From: Haemonchus contortus
Taxonomy: Eukaryota; Nematoda; Chromadorea; Rhabditida; Trichostrongylidae
Direction: 5' to 3'
DNA: 64,000 nucleotides
Assembly (NCBI GenBank): GCA_000469685.2
Contig: LS997567.1
Span: 10,141,690-10,205,689 of the forward strand
Shown: piece by piece, positions 33,846-45,739 of the stretch
How positions within the stretch are numbered: the first letter of the stretch is position 1
Layout: each line of letters begins with the position of its first letter
Made by a program: the position numbers and the translations under genes
Notes under the pieces: model-generated
What the model saw: only the letters and a program-made list of their open reading frames with translations
Database searches by the model: none
What the model was told of the DNA's origin: nothing

Positions 33846-35109
33846 TGGTTCGACAGGAGTTCTGGATACCCCAACTACGCTCACAAGTTTGCGCAATAAT
33901 AAGAAAATGCGTTCAATGCCAAAAGTTCAATAACCTATCCTACAAATACCCAACGCAAGACAACGAGTCATCCGCTCGTACCCTTTTCAACATGTAGGTC
34001 TCGACTATTTTGGCCCCCTATCAATAACATCGACAGCAGAGGAGCACGCAAAATGCTATGGAGCAATAATTACTTGCATGACCACCCGACTTGTTCACAT
34101 CGATGTCGTCGCAGACATGACTACAAGGGCCTTTCTCAATATGCTCCGCCGCTTCTTCGCAAGACGTGGGATACCCCAATCAATCACTAGTGATAACGCT
34201 CCGACATTCGAACTAGGAGAATCGATCTTGAAAGATTGCCTTCGCGCCGCACACAACGACCCGTATATCGCACGCGAATTAAGCAACAAAAGTATCGAGT
34301 GGAATTACAACACGCCATTCGCTCCATGGCAAGGGGGATTCTATGAACGACTTAAAAGATCTATCAAACATTGCCTCTTCAAGACCATAGGTCGGTCAAT
34401 ACTCTCTTTCGATGAGCTTCTGACAACCTTGATCAAGATCGAGGCATTAATCAATACCCGCCCACTGACTTACGTAACTGGAGAGCCCCATAAAGACCTA
34501 ATCTTACGCCCTATAGACTTCCTTCAGAAGGAGATTCATGTTCATCTCCCAATTGAAAAGGCTTTGGAAGATGTAGAAGACCCGGAGTATCTTCCACCTA
34601 CTGAGTTAGCTGGCCTGCAAACTAAGAAACAAGCCGTTAAAGCATTAGAAACATCCTGTCAAATAACAGAAAAGTTCTGGAAAGCATGGCAAACCGAATA
34701 CTTAACAGCTCTTAGGGAAAAGCATACCCTCAATATCGGAAGGAAAAGGGGTTGTTCACAACATCCTAAGGTAGGAACAGTAGTTTTGATAAATGATTCT
34801 ATGTTGCCTCGTCACTTCTGGAAGATGGGCATGATTCACGAAGTAATAGCGAACAGTCGCGGAACTGTACGAGAAGTTGTTTTACGCTTACCCTCTCAGC
34901 GGCTTATTCGGCGACCAATCAACCTCCTAATCCCACTTGAACTAGAAGGGCAGGAATGTTCATCATCAGGGTCACCCCAGCCCCAAAACGACGCCGCGGA
35001 CGAACAACAGGAATCAGCCCCACGATACAATCTTCACAAACGAAGACCAATGGATTACACGGAGGATACCGTCGATCTAAGCGCACTAGAGCAAGGAACA
35101 TCCCGCAGT
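33846..35109 (+). pseudogene. BEL/Pao integrase core and DUF5641-like C-terminus
   Basis: 33846-33975 holds the second half of the zinc domain (CVQCQKFNN). A frame change follows near 33975. The catalytic core then shows GLDYFGP (first Asp, ~33995), TSDNAPTF (second Asp, ~34190) and PWQGGFYERL (Glu, ~34325), the DDE triad of retroviral-type integrases. PKVGTVVLINDSMLPRHFW and LPSQRLIRRPINLLIPLE (about 34770-34940) form the DUF5641-like tail of BEL integrases. A 50-residue linker without a stop joins it to env, so integrase and env share one frame in this copy (34078-36435). Confidence 0.9.
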
Positions 35110-37312
35110 ATGTTCGCGATTTCTACGCTAATGCAAATTGCCATGATTCTCTTTCTCTCTTTAACACCAGCAAAAGCACTAACGGGAACTCAGTCAGTAC
35201 GATCTATGAAGTGTACACCAGGGGGAGTGTGGCTCACATCTGCCTCCAGAAGTGCGTACCAAATTTGCGCGGACCAATACTGCGTTCAGTTCAAGGAACT
35301 GCAACCCACCGAGAATATATCATTCCCACCAGAGGTTGTACTCCATGAGCATTTAGTACAATGGAAATTCACAGACAATGAAACCGTCTGTACCATGGAA
35401 ATTATGTGCCCACCCGGCCCATTCTGCCAGTCAATCTCATGCACTCTTTGTTCAGCAAACATTCTAAATCCTGAATGCTGGCCAAAAAGTGCTATTTTCG
35501 CAACAACAATTATGTTATACTGCTTTATAACAGGATGTTACGTCTTCTTGTATGTCCCAATAGTTCTCGGTCAGCCAATAAGACTAGCTGGCCGCATAAT
35601 GAGGACAATAATCAGATGGGTGATCAGAGGTTTTCAATCCCTGAAAAGTAGACCAAAACCCCTCTCTCGAAGGCGGTTAGCCCAAATTGTTGCAATATTA
35701 ACAATTGCCCTCGAGGCAGGTTTATCCCATCAATGCCAGGAAGTCAATCTCTTCACGCATCATTCCATCATCTGCACACAAGGACCACACAGCAGCTGTC
35801 GAGTCCAACTCTCAGAGGTCTTCAAAATCAGCCCTTTTAAACAGGAAGCATGCCTCCGCTTGTCACAGAATGGTACAGTAGTGCATGAAATAAGGATGCG
35901 GTGGAAATCGTTACTACTGGATTGCGAGCCGACAGCAGATTCCTTTACTCGTGATACAATCCATAGGGTAGTCGATAGTAAACGCTGCCCGCATAGCGGA
36001 TCCTGTACAGGAGACAAGTGCGCGGCCGTTAATGCCTCCAGTTTACTACCCGAACTAGCACAAGGGAATCAATATCCAGGCAACACCGCCTGTGTAGAAT
36101 CCTGTGGCGGCCCTGGATGCGACTGCTTTTTCCTGAGTTCGGGATGTTTATTTTATCGGATATACTTAGAACCCGTTAGTAATGAAGTGTTTGAAGTTTT
36201 TCACTGCACTAGATGGACGGAAGCCGCCAAAATAGAAATTACACACTTTGATGACGTAACCGGAGAGTCTACCACAGCTACGAAAATGCTTTTACCCAAT
36301 GTTCCAGTCAAGTGGAAGTCCTTCACCATTGCGCTCACCAACGTTGGAACACCTCCAATTCCTCTGCTCGACACTCAGTTCATAACCAATAGAAAGGGCA
36401 CAGCCCTGTGGAAAATAACATCATTCCACCTTTGAGATGCGCAACCTTCAGCGACACTAGCAACAGAAAGAAAGCAGAAACACTAGCATACGAAGTGTTC
36501 GAGGACTGCACGTGTTGGCCCGCAGAGACGACAGCTAACTGCAAATGCAGAGACCTTCCAATAACATCATGGTTTAATAAAATCGAAAATCTATTACCGG
36601 TGACATTCCCATCAATATCGTTCCGACCGCACCCGCAGTCAAAAGTTCAGGCAACGATTACTAATATGGTGACTTCAGAAATCATATTGTCATTTCAAGA
36701 TACGTTAAAGACTGAAATACTGACAGAAGATGCAATATGTACGGTAACCACAGACGAATTAAAAGGGTGTTATAGTTGTCCAAAAGGTAGCTCAGCCCAG
36801 GTCCTTTGCAAATCATCTCGAAACAACATCCAAGCTGAAGTCATTTGCGATTCCACCGCCTTTTCAATTCCTTGCAATACCACTGGGATCGCTTCAATAT
36901 TGCGCTTCAGCCTCTAAAAGGCACGAACCAACTTCACTGTTCTGCTTCATGCGGACAAATAAGCACCTCATCTGAAATAAGCGGTATCCTCAAATTCACA
37001 GCTTCGGCCCAAGGAATTGTAGAACAATGGTTGAGGGGAGAGTCAATATCCCATTCAGACAGCGCCTGGCCTGATCTGGGACATATTGTGTCAGTATTTT
37101 TGCAATGGTGCAAAACCTTGGCAGCGGCCATGGTGGGACTAGCCATCACTGTTGGCTTAACATATCTTTTTTTGCTTACGTGCGGTGCTAGAATTTTGGG
37201 GTGGATCCTTTTCACTACTATTAAAGCAATCAGTACGGTAGTCAAACTTCTCTTTATGGGAATCAAGAAAGTAATGTGCATAAGGCCCCGTATGCACAAC
37301 AAGCAGCATTAA
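35110..37312 (+). pseudogene. Envelope gene, phlebovirus glycoprotein (class II fusion) type, frame-broken
   Basis: A hydrophobic leader begins at the Met codon at 35110. A Cys-rich ectodomain of about 110 residues follows, then a membrane segment near 35490-35570. A basic stretch and a second hydrophobic leader-like segment come next (~35690-35730). Then comes a larger Cys-rich domain containing CGGPGCDCFFLSSGCLFY (36100-36155), the recognisable core of the phlebovirus G2/Gc family. Frame changes near 36410-36435 and 36850-36915 break it. The end (~37120-37260) is a transmembrane anchor with a short basic tail. Two membrane segments and two leaders suggest a Gn-Gc-like layout. In nematode BEL elements this gene is thought to come from a phlebovirus-like ancestor. 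It cannot be made intact as it stands. Confidence 0.85.
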
Positions 37313-37441
37313 AATGACGGCAATAACATCCACGACCCAAAAAAACCTTGTACATAGTTGTACATAACTCATACCTACATTTAACATCAATATTAGTCTA
37401 CCATTCACCTTAATACGCATTTTACTTCAGACTCCAACATC

Positions 37442-38698
37442 ATGTCAGAAGATAGCATCTACTTGAAAGACTTCCGCTTCCTTGCCAATATCCATCGAGA
37501 TCCAAGTTCGATCGAGCTGAAAAATGATCTGGGAACGACATGACAAGAACTTCAGGGTCAATACGAACAAGCGGAGGAATTAGATGCATCCTGGACGTAT
37601 CGACGTCTGTTTACCACCATGTGTTCGGACGCGAACGCTGGAGAGTTTGCCCTATTCAACATTCGGTTCCTCAAAGCGGCTATCACGGCAAAGGACAATA
37701 TCATACGATTCACACAACGATTCGTACTCCTGGACACAATATATTCCACACTATGCCAATATGAAAAAATCTCGCAGCAAGCTCTAGAAAAATGGAAGGA
37801 AGAAAGGACGACAAAAAGTGTTGAAATGGAGAACGTCATAATGACGACCGATAAAACTGTTCGAAAGGTTGAAAGCATCTTCGCCGAGATCGAGTCTGAG
37901 ATAAACGAGACGATGAACTCCTTGCCCGAAGGTAAATGTCGCCTCCAAAAGCAACCGTTTGAAGGCGCAAATGTGTCACTGGAACACCCGAACTCCTGTG
38001 TGAAAGAAATGAAAGGAACAAAAACGGTTGAAGGAGAAGATGAACCTCACGTTCACGACATGGAGACAGAGTATCGCAATGCAGAACGCCAATCGGAAGA
38101 ACACCAAGAAGATTCAAACGCACAAGAACTTTCCGATGAAGATTATCTACTTCGGCTAATTTGCGAGAACTCCATAGAAGACGAAGAGAAGGAAGTCAAT
38201 ATTGAGAGGGGTTTACAAACCCACTACCAGCCAAAACGCTCCATCCAGGATATCATTAGAGATCTCGAAGATTTAGAGCATGGTTTACGCCTACTCCCCA
38301 CTCGTCGAATAAATGAGTTTTCACCAAGCGCCGTTCCGTGGATCACTTGTGCCTTCTGCAGAAGACAAGGAATTCACTACTCCGACTCGTGCCCCGATTT
38401 CCCCAACGGCGATCAACGATACCACCTCATTCGACAAGAGGGCAGATGTGTCTACTGTTTGAGAAGGTGTAACCCTCACGTAGAATGCCGTGAAAGAAGA
38501 AAGAAATGCTGGTATTGTGGAATAGTGGAAAACACAATATTGAACTTCCTCATTCCAAGAGATAACGGCCATCACCGTTCGTTGTGCACCATACCGAACT
38601 CGAAAGGAAGAATAAGAAACGTCATTGAGGATGTTCGACAAGAACTACTCGAGGCCTCTAAGTCAAACAATATCAACTCTGTTGCCCCGGGAGTGTAG
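37442..38698 (+). pseudogene. Extra post-env ORF with coiled coil and three zinc knuckles (Gag-like)
   Basis: A frame opens with ATG at 37442, is stopped by one TGA at 37541-37543, and stays open to the TAG at 38696-38698, whose bases belong to the 3' LTR. The longest stop-free part starts at 37619 (359 codons). About 37700-37920 looks coiled-coil-prone and a Glu/Asp-rich stretch follows. The C-terminal third has CAFCRRQGIHYSDSC (C-x2-C-x5-H-x4-C), CVYCLRRCNPHVEC, and a CWYCG...HHRSLC pair with an unusually long gap. The same three-knuckle order ends this element's Gag. I read it as a diverged second Gag/nucleocapsid-like protein; its role is unknown. The TGA could be a C-to-T change in CGA. 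Confidence 0.7.
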
Positions 38699-39217
38699 CA
38701 AATGCTACCGTAATCAGTATCAAAGAAGTCGTCGATTGCTGTGAGTCACCGACCGACTTATCGCCGTTCGGATCTTCATAAATGCGCGTTTGCCGTAGGT
38801 TTAGCTTGAAAGAAGGGGACTTCTCAAAATACTAGGGTCTTATATTGTAGAAAGTTAGCGAGAATGTAAGCATTCTTTCAAATCATAGGTTCTCTGTTTA
38901 CCGTAATAGCCGCATTTTTCAGATTATGTTGTCCTACGCGAGCTCAGACGGCCGCATAAAAGAAAGCGACTTCAGCAAAGCTCCAGCTTCTGTGCTACCG
39001 TTTCGTCTTGTTCACCATCGTCCACGTCAGCAACCATCGACTTCGACCGGACAATATCGAGAACAGTATTCTCGCGTCAGGGCATCTAACCAGCTGATCA
39101 ATATTAGTGAATTCGTCAGAAATAAAAATCTGAACAACCGCCTTTGCCCAAGTTTTCTCGTGTAACCGCGTGGCAACTCAGTGAGTTTATTGGCGAGCGA
39201 CCTTTAAAATCACTATA
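38694..39217 (+). repeat. BEL/Pao 3' LTR (524 bp)
   Basis: Direct repeat of the 5' LTR. It has a 6-base insertion (around 39020) and lacks two bases relative to the 5' copy (near 39184). The purine tract before it is weak (CGGGAG), because the preceding ORF runs into the LTR. Confidence 0.95.
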
Positions 39218-39222
39218 GTTGG

Positions 39223-39407
39223 CCAATGCTAATGCTCTTGTTCAATGCTTCGATACGTGCGGTCTGACGCTGCTCTAATGAAGACAGCTCATAGCAGCTG
39301 AATCTCTTTTAAGTTCACCAGCTAAGTAGCACATTCATCACCGCATGAATTTCTGCTTTTTTTTGAGGTGATGAGTATAGGTGCACTGAGGTCCCTCCAC
39401 AATCGTT
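39223..39407. other. Original loop of the large inverted repeat
   Basis: About 185 bases of unique sequence between the BEL insertion and the start of the right arm. Before insertion it was the entire spacer of the palindrome. No coding content. Confidence 0.7.
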
Positions 39408-41970
39408 TCCGTTCTACGTTGACAATCCATTTCCCATATCCGTCACATCAAAAAGTTCAGATGTTCTTCACGATTGGGTAAAGAATCACTCATCGAACCT
39501 CGTTCCAACAGGCTGCGCTCGCTATGTTTGTGAGATGCCCTAACATAGAGGCGGCTACTCAGTCACCAAGTGCTTGGGTAATCGGATTTGGACACATTGA
39601 GCCTTTGGTTATTTCATGAGTGTAGTAGTAGTAGCACCCGTGATTTCGACTAACATTTCGGTTTGTCGTTATGAATAGGTTGTTCCCCCCTGCCATTGCC
39701 CACCTTCAAGAGTGACTTCACTCCTTCTGATTTGCAAACACTCACGCGCTGTGTGTTTTGATAGGACCTTGTCTCCGATATCCCTCATCTTTTCCGCCTT
39801 TTGAGCTGCACTCTCGTTTTGCGATGGAGAAAAAAGTATTAGGAGTCGAAAACCCTCTCAATAATGCAAGTTTTTCAAACTGGTCGCACAGAAGCAGATT
39901 TGAAGGGCACGGTTTACGACAAAAATGGTTACTGAGTTCTTACCCTAGGAATACTCAGTGGTCCCCAAGGGTGATAGAATGGACCCTCTCGCGCCCAAAA
40001 ACTTGGCGGTTGGGGAGTAGATGCCCTGTTCCCTGCTCGCGCGGCCTTCCCGCCTCTCGATCGATGTCACGTCAGAAGAGTGTCGAGGCGATACAGATTG
40101 CAACTATTCGTCCTAGGACCCACACACAATCAGCTGATTGCCGACTGATGGAGCGATGTTTTTCTCCCATTCTTTTTCCTCTGTTATTCTTTTTGCAGCC
40201 GCGCTCCCTTTCTTGATTTTTACCTCAAGAGGCTGGAAAAGGTGAACTATTTTTGCTGTTACTAAGGTTTTTGTGTTTACTTATGCTTATAAATGAATGA
40301 AGATCTGCTTACCGTAGTCAATTATTTGCAAAAGGACCCGCACATACGCAATTATGCACAGTGTGTAGCTCGTCCAAACGCCCCACTCTTCTTCATTCTT
40401 CTGGTCTCATTCTCGTCCAGCCCCTTTTCAACGATTTTTGGAAGCCTTTTTCACTTCGAAAACACCGATCCGCGCAGTTCCGTCGCCTTCATCGCACTAT
40501 TTTTCATCTTATCTTCCATTTTTCGCCATAATCTGGGCTACTCAAGATTTTTGTGAACTGTGCCTTTCAAGAAATCTGAACATACCTCACAATGGAGTGT
40601 GGAGAAATGTTTTCCCTTCAGAAAATATGTAAGTTGTCAGTTTTTTTTTGAAGATTCTTCATAGAAAAGTATATGAAGACTGTGCATCCGAAATCGGTTG
40701 TGAATTTTCGAACAACCAACACAAGTCTTATGCTTCATATATTACTGTTGCTGATCCTTTTTCTGTCAAATTGTGTTGGCCGCTCCCGCTAATCCCTCGA
40801 TCTTCACTGAACGCGTGTCCGGGAGCTCTCCCATATCTTGCGAATGTCCGTTTATTTTGGAGTTCGTCAAATCTTTCCCTAACTACCAACATTCATCGTA
40901 GTCTCCCATTCTTCTTGGCCGTTTTCGCTCTCAGTTCCATTCGAATGTTAGCGAATGATGCAAGTTTTCCTAATATACAAGGTGATACAAAGTTATGGGC
41001 ACCTATTCATTCAAATGAAGTGAAAACCTCTATGTTGAGAATAACAATAAAATCTAAGTACACATCTGTTTGAATGATTTACAATAATAGGCAGCAAAAA
41101 CTTTTCGGAAACTACCCATTAGCACGGAAAGAGGCCACCAGTTTTCTCTCGAACTCTTTGCATGTGGCACGCGGGTATGCCTCCTTCATTTTTCCCCGGC
41201 TCCTCTTGACTATTGCTTTCATGACTCCAAACTGCCAACCCAACAGTTTCTTTTAGTCAGCGACCATGAGGAGGAGTCAAGTGAGTTAAGACTTGCAAAA
41301 CAGGATAGCTGTTCGTCTGTGTTAATGAAGTCGGCCAGCTGGCGTAGGCACCGCTCCTGGACACTTTGCTCTGTAAGCTGGAGCGCCATACTGCCGGAAG
41401 GACTACAGGCTGTATCAGTAAGCGGAGTCTGATCAGTGCTTCACTAGGTCCATCACTATTACGTACGTTGTTACGTATTAATTGTGCCCTTCGAGTACAG
41501 GTCCTTGTTAATTTTCACGCCGTCACCGCCAAAACTACGGTGGTCTTATCCTTGCCAGTGACCTCCTCGACACACATCATTTTGCTCTTTTTGTAGCAAG
41601 TATTTTTTGTTAGAGATTGCGCGTTCAGTGTCTATAGCGAGAGCAAGATCGCTTTATTTCTCAAGGGATGGTTTCGTAGTGGCAAACTTTAGTCAGAGGG
41701 AACGATGAAGGAATGTGTGTCCCCTTGTGAGTGAACGTAAATTTTTTGACTCTTTGTCCACTAAGATCGGAAAGACCTTTTATATGAAGACTGGCTTTTC
41801 TATGCCTTCCGCATTTGTCTTTGGCTAATTCTGCTTTTCTGTATCGTCTATTAGCCTTTCATTATTATTGGAATCGAGAAAAAATTTACTATACCCTCCC
41901 GACTCTTGCATGCAAACGATTGCAGGTGGCATTGAGTTAGCCTTTACAATCAAAAGATATTGGAGTCTCC
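39408..41970 (-). repeat. Right arm of the large inverted repeat
   Basis: Inverted copy of 25935-28628, starting at CCGTTCTACGTTGACAATCC and ending around GATATTGGAGTCT. The long frames at 39758-40216, 40293-40556 and 40648-41073 mirror those of the left arm. I see no protein domain in them and treat the arm as non-coding. Confidence 0.92.
39905..40564 (+). mobile_element. Transposon X copy 2 (~660 bp)
   Basis: Starts GGGCACGGTTTACGACAAAA and ends ...TTTTGTGAACTGTGCC. The immediate flanks TTTGAA and TTTCAA resemble a decayed target duplication. It is the inverted twin of copy 1. Confidence 0.7.
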
Positions 41971-41974
41971 GCTT

Positions 41975-44900
41975 GGTGACTATGCGTGCTGCGAGGATAA
42001 GTTCTCATGCAACTAAGTAGTAACGGAAGAAATGTGAGATTAATAAACTGTTCTGCCTTGAAAGATCCTGAATTTTGCAGCCTATTTATGACACTCTGTA
42101 GATCCAAGGTAATTCTTTTTGTTTCTTCAACTATCCATACAGTTACATCATCCATGAGATCGACTAGGCCATAAAATGCCTTGTACGCTACTGTTTCATT
42201 TCTTTCAGGCTGGGGGCAGAATACGCTGACGACATGGGCGACGATGAACATGATACGAACGCTGAAAAAGGATTGTGGAAGGCCGCGTGCTCACGTGATT
42301 TTTCACTGTCTCTCCCGGAACAAACATTTTTCAATCATCAAAAAAAAAACCTGTGAACTGAATTTTTACATCAGGTTTTTAACAAAATGGGGTAATCGTT
42401 TTATCCCGTGTTGCGAAAACTCATCATGACTCACCCGGGGTCGACCAATGTCTCTGAATTTTTATCATCGAGCGTTATCTTTCCCTGACTTTCTGCAAGA
42501 TTTGCCTTTGTCTTACTGTGAGAGTTCCCAGTGAGCTGTCATTTTAAGAGAAATTACCTGAGGAGCTCATGCGGGAAATTGTGCCTTTTCGTTTTCGTTT
42601 CTTTCATCTCCTTTCATCTCTCGTTTTATAGCCATATGACTGCTGGGATCAGTTTTCGGATGTTCTCTGAGTTCTCTACTTATGTCTCTCGGACCGCTGG
42701 CAGGATCCTATTTTGAAAATTTCCCTTCTCCATGGTTGTAGCTTCTCCGCTACCTATGTACCACAAGCAAAGAAAAGCAAGCTATCTAGGCTGAATCTTA
42801 TGTAGCAAGAATGAAAAGGATAAAAAGAGAAGGTGATAGCGAAACAGAGAATGAGCATGTCATCAATGTGTGGCGTGTCTAATTGCCGGCTGCTCGTTGT
42901 GCAATTGAACTCAGTTGAAGGTCTTGTTGCTTTGGCTTCTCTGTTATGTCGCCGTGTCGTTCGTCAAGGTACGAAGCAAAACTAGAGTCGTCGACTTTCA
43001 AGGGAGTTTCCCATGTTTCCATGAATTTTACACCAACCCATGACCAATGTTGTTTTGCCACACGCTTTTAATATGGGACCATATAGGCGTTTGCTTGTAG
43101 TTAATCGCGATTCCGATTTCGCCGATACCTGAATTTTTCCATTTTGGGAGTAGTGACTGGAAAAGTCTGGATCACCTTATTAAGTTTTCACCTGTATAGT
43201 TCGGGCCAATGCGCCATTATAAGATTGCATCACTGTCCCAATGAGGTTCCACTTGTTCGTACTACTACAATTCATAATTCGATTCAAATTATGATTTGTT
43301 TTATACGCAAAATTTCAAGCCTTAAGAATTGAATCGATCAAATAAAATGTATTCCGACATGTTAAGTGCTCTTATTTCGCTAGAACTTTGGCCACCGTCA
43401 GTACACGAGCCTGTACGTGTGCTTTTTGAGGCACCGTTCTTTTATCCCTCGTACCAGCGAGACTCCGATTGTCCTCGCTTTAATAATGTTCACTTTTTAC
43501 AACTTTTCATCTTCATTGTCCTCATGTAATGTAAAAAGGGGGCACTATGCAATGAGCAACTATAGACGACCTCCCTTTCTGATCATACTGAGTCAACCTC
43601 ACTTCAACTTTCCTATGTCGTATCCTTTCCTTATATCTTTCATAATCATACCAGTTGTGGCCCGACAAGGGGAAAGTGCCTCATAACAAAGGCAGTGTTG
43701 TTCTGCCAGCGTTCGCCCATGCTTGAAATAAGCTCATAGCTGCCGAGCTAGCTGGGTAGGATGTAAGACTCAGAGCCCTCGTTCGCCTCTTTTTGCATAA
43801 GGAACGCCTACGGCATATGGTTGATGAATGATCTTCAACACAGGACCCACAATCTCTGTATTGCAACTAGAGCGTTTATCTTGGAACTCTTAACAACATC
43901 TTTTCGGATATTTTCGCTTGAATTTTGCAGAACTAATGAACGCAGAGCTTTGCCACATCTCGTTTACAGTGATAACGCTTCCACCTCGTAAGCAGTAGAC
44001 AACATTATAAGTAAAGTTACACGCTTCAGTCTTAGAGTTGTCTATCACAGATTGGCACAATATCGAGCAAGCATTATGTCAGCTAGAAATTATTCACGCG
44101 GATATCCCTCTGGAAAGTCGATATTATGAGCTCATGGTTAAATTTGTTCGTATCCTCATTTGGAAAAACCAAACGTTCTTCTCTATTGATCTCGCTATTT
44201 TGTTTGTCCTAAAATGATCACTGCATTATACCAGATGTCAAAAATCGACAAAGTAACATATAGCTTACCAATCTTATTTTGTACTATTCTTTCTATAATA
44301 CGAGTTAGATGACTGATAAGCCGCAAGCAACATGTTTACGTTTGCAATCATGCAAGAGGAGATTCATCGAGAGGTAAGTCTTGATGAACAATTGCAAAGA
44401 GCGCCATCGCGTACGAGTTCAGCAACTCCTTTCGTATATAGGGTAGCAGCCAGTCTGCAGCCGTAAAGAGCAGAAGTACATAAAGGACCAAATGAGACAG
44501 ACTGTATGCATCAGCAGTTGCGTCGTGACTTGCGCTCAAACAAGCACACTGCTAGTCATTTCCACTGGAGCACGTTATTTTGGTTTGTGTAAACAATGCA
44601 GGTCGACCTTGATGACACAAGATTCTTTGTTTCGTAAATGTGCATTTTCTTCGCATGATCTCCGTGTGCAACTACTTGCTTCCATATTTCTCAGAACCTG
44701 GATCGGGCTGTGGATTTGGCAATTTGGAGGGGATGCGCGCTTGGTTCCTGTATAGTTATTCGTTTCTTCATTTCACCTTTCTCTTTCTTCACTACCGATT
44801 CGACTGCGACTATCGGTTGACTTAATTTAACATCTGAATTTCATTAAACATTTCACTCTGCTATCCATGCTCCATCTTTTCCTGCGTTCACTTTTTCAAT

Positions 44901-45325
44901 TTTTCTTCTCATTCTGTTAGATCATAGCACTTTTCCCGAAACATTTATATTCTGGGTGTACCGACCCCTCAACCATTGTTGGGGGGGGGGACGTTTTCGG
45001 AGAAAAATCGTGGAGGTAGGTTTCTCTGCACTGCTTCCTGCTCTGTTTCCATTTTATTCACTTACCAGTGAGCTACGCACGCTTATACGTGCACCACATG
45101 TTCACAACCGCTCATCTACGATCTTATTCGAGAAAAGCAGTGAAATATTTCCATGTTCCGCATAAGCGACACTGCTTCACCCGAAATCCTCCTTGAGTTT
45201 CGTTCTTGGTAAACGCGCATCAGAGTCAAGCGCTCAAGAGCAAAATATCCTTTCAAGAGCGTAGCTGTCATTACATTTATATTGAAAATGCTATTCAAGT
45301 TTGATTGTAGGTAATTGCGCATCGG
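41975..45325. other. No recognisable gene
   Basis: Low-complexity-free, AT-rich sequence with only short frames. A ~110-base segment at 44835-44945 (CTATCCATGCTCCATCTT...) resembles 45765-45860 in direct orientation, so this part has an old duplication. Nothing resembles a conserved domain. Confidence 0.4.
42879..43061 (-). other. Short open frame of unknown meaning
   Basis: About 60 codons without an ATG at the listed start (GTG). The residues (KFMETWETPLKVDDSSFASY, LDERHGDITEKPKQQD) look more protein-like than neighbouring frames, with few low-complexity runs. I recognise no family. It could be an exon or a decayed transposon fragment. No convincing flanking splice sites were found. Confidence 0.2.
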
Positions 45326-45329
45326 GGCG

Positions 45330-45450
45330 GAGGTGCAGAAAAGCACTGACGTGCACATCAGCCGGCCACCGCAAGTCATTGCTTAGGCCACATACGCATT
45401 CAGTACGCCACTACGATTCTGAATGGAAGTCGAACGCACGGGATCCTGAC
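45330..45450 (-). repeat. SINE body fragment
   Basis: Inverted relative to the plus strand, it matches the body of the SINE at 24782-25053, including TTCGACTTCCATTC, CGTAGTGGCGTA, TGCGTATGTGGCCTA and GACTTGCGGTGGCC. The tRNA-like head is missing. Confidence 0.75.
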
Positions 45451-45639
45451 GGGATTGATTAATGCCCCAAAGCATTATTCAATTGCGCATCAGAGAAGTA
45501 ATGAAAAACAGTCAGCAGAGTGTTCGATGATGCCTGATACTAACAGATGCCCATGTAAAAGTTTCCTACTCTACGTTTTCTCTTCTCTAAAAAAATTGGT
45601 TAGCGTGTGATCTGCTTCCCCACCGCGCTCACGTGATCT

Positions 45640-45734
45640 CCACGCTCTTGATCGTGCCTACGTGACTTTTGCGAGGCCACACAAACGGGCATACAAACAG
45701 ACTCGCATACTTAGCGCTTTATATATATAGAGGA
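45640..45734 (-). mobile_element. Helitron 5' terminus
   Basis: Read on the minus strand, the segment starts TCCTCTATATATATAAAGCGC followed by TAAGTATGCG and TGTTTG-rich sequence. This matches the terminus of the Helitron at 7507 (TCCTACTATATATAACGCGC, TAAGTGTGTCTG). The matching CTRR end with hairpin was not found, so the extent is unknown. Confidence 0.55.
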
Positions 45735-45739
45735 TTTTA

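Larger units (their letters stand above)
28634..39217 (+). mobile_element. BEL/Pao LTR retrotransposon with env, inserted in the loop of the large inverted repeat
   Basis: It is bounded by direct LTRs (28634-29153 and 38694-39217) and by a 5-bp target duplication GTTGG (28629-28633 and 39218-39222). A tRNA-Gly-type primer site follows the 5' LTR. Internal order is gag (DUF1759-like), zinc knuckles, aspartic protease, RT with YVDN, RNase H, integrase, DUF5641-like tail, env and an additional zinc-knuckle ORF. This order and the YVD motif are typical of BEL/Pao. The LTRs differ by roughly 10 substitutions and two small indels, so insertion was fairly recent, yet several frameshifts and stops break the polyprotein. 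Confidence 0.95.
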
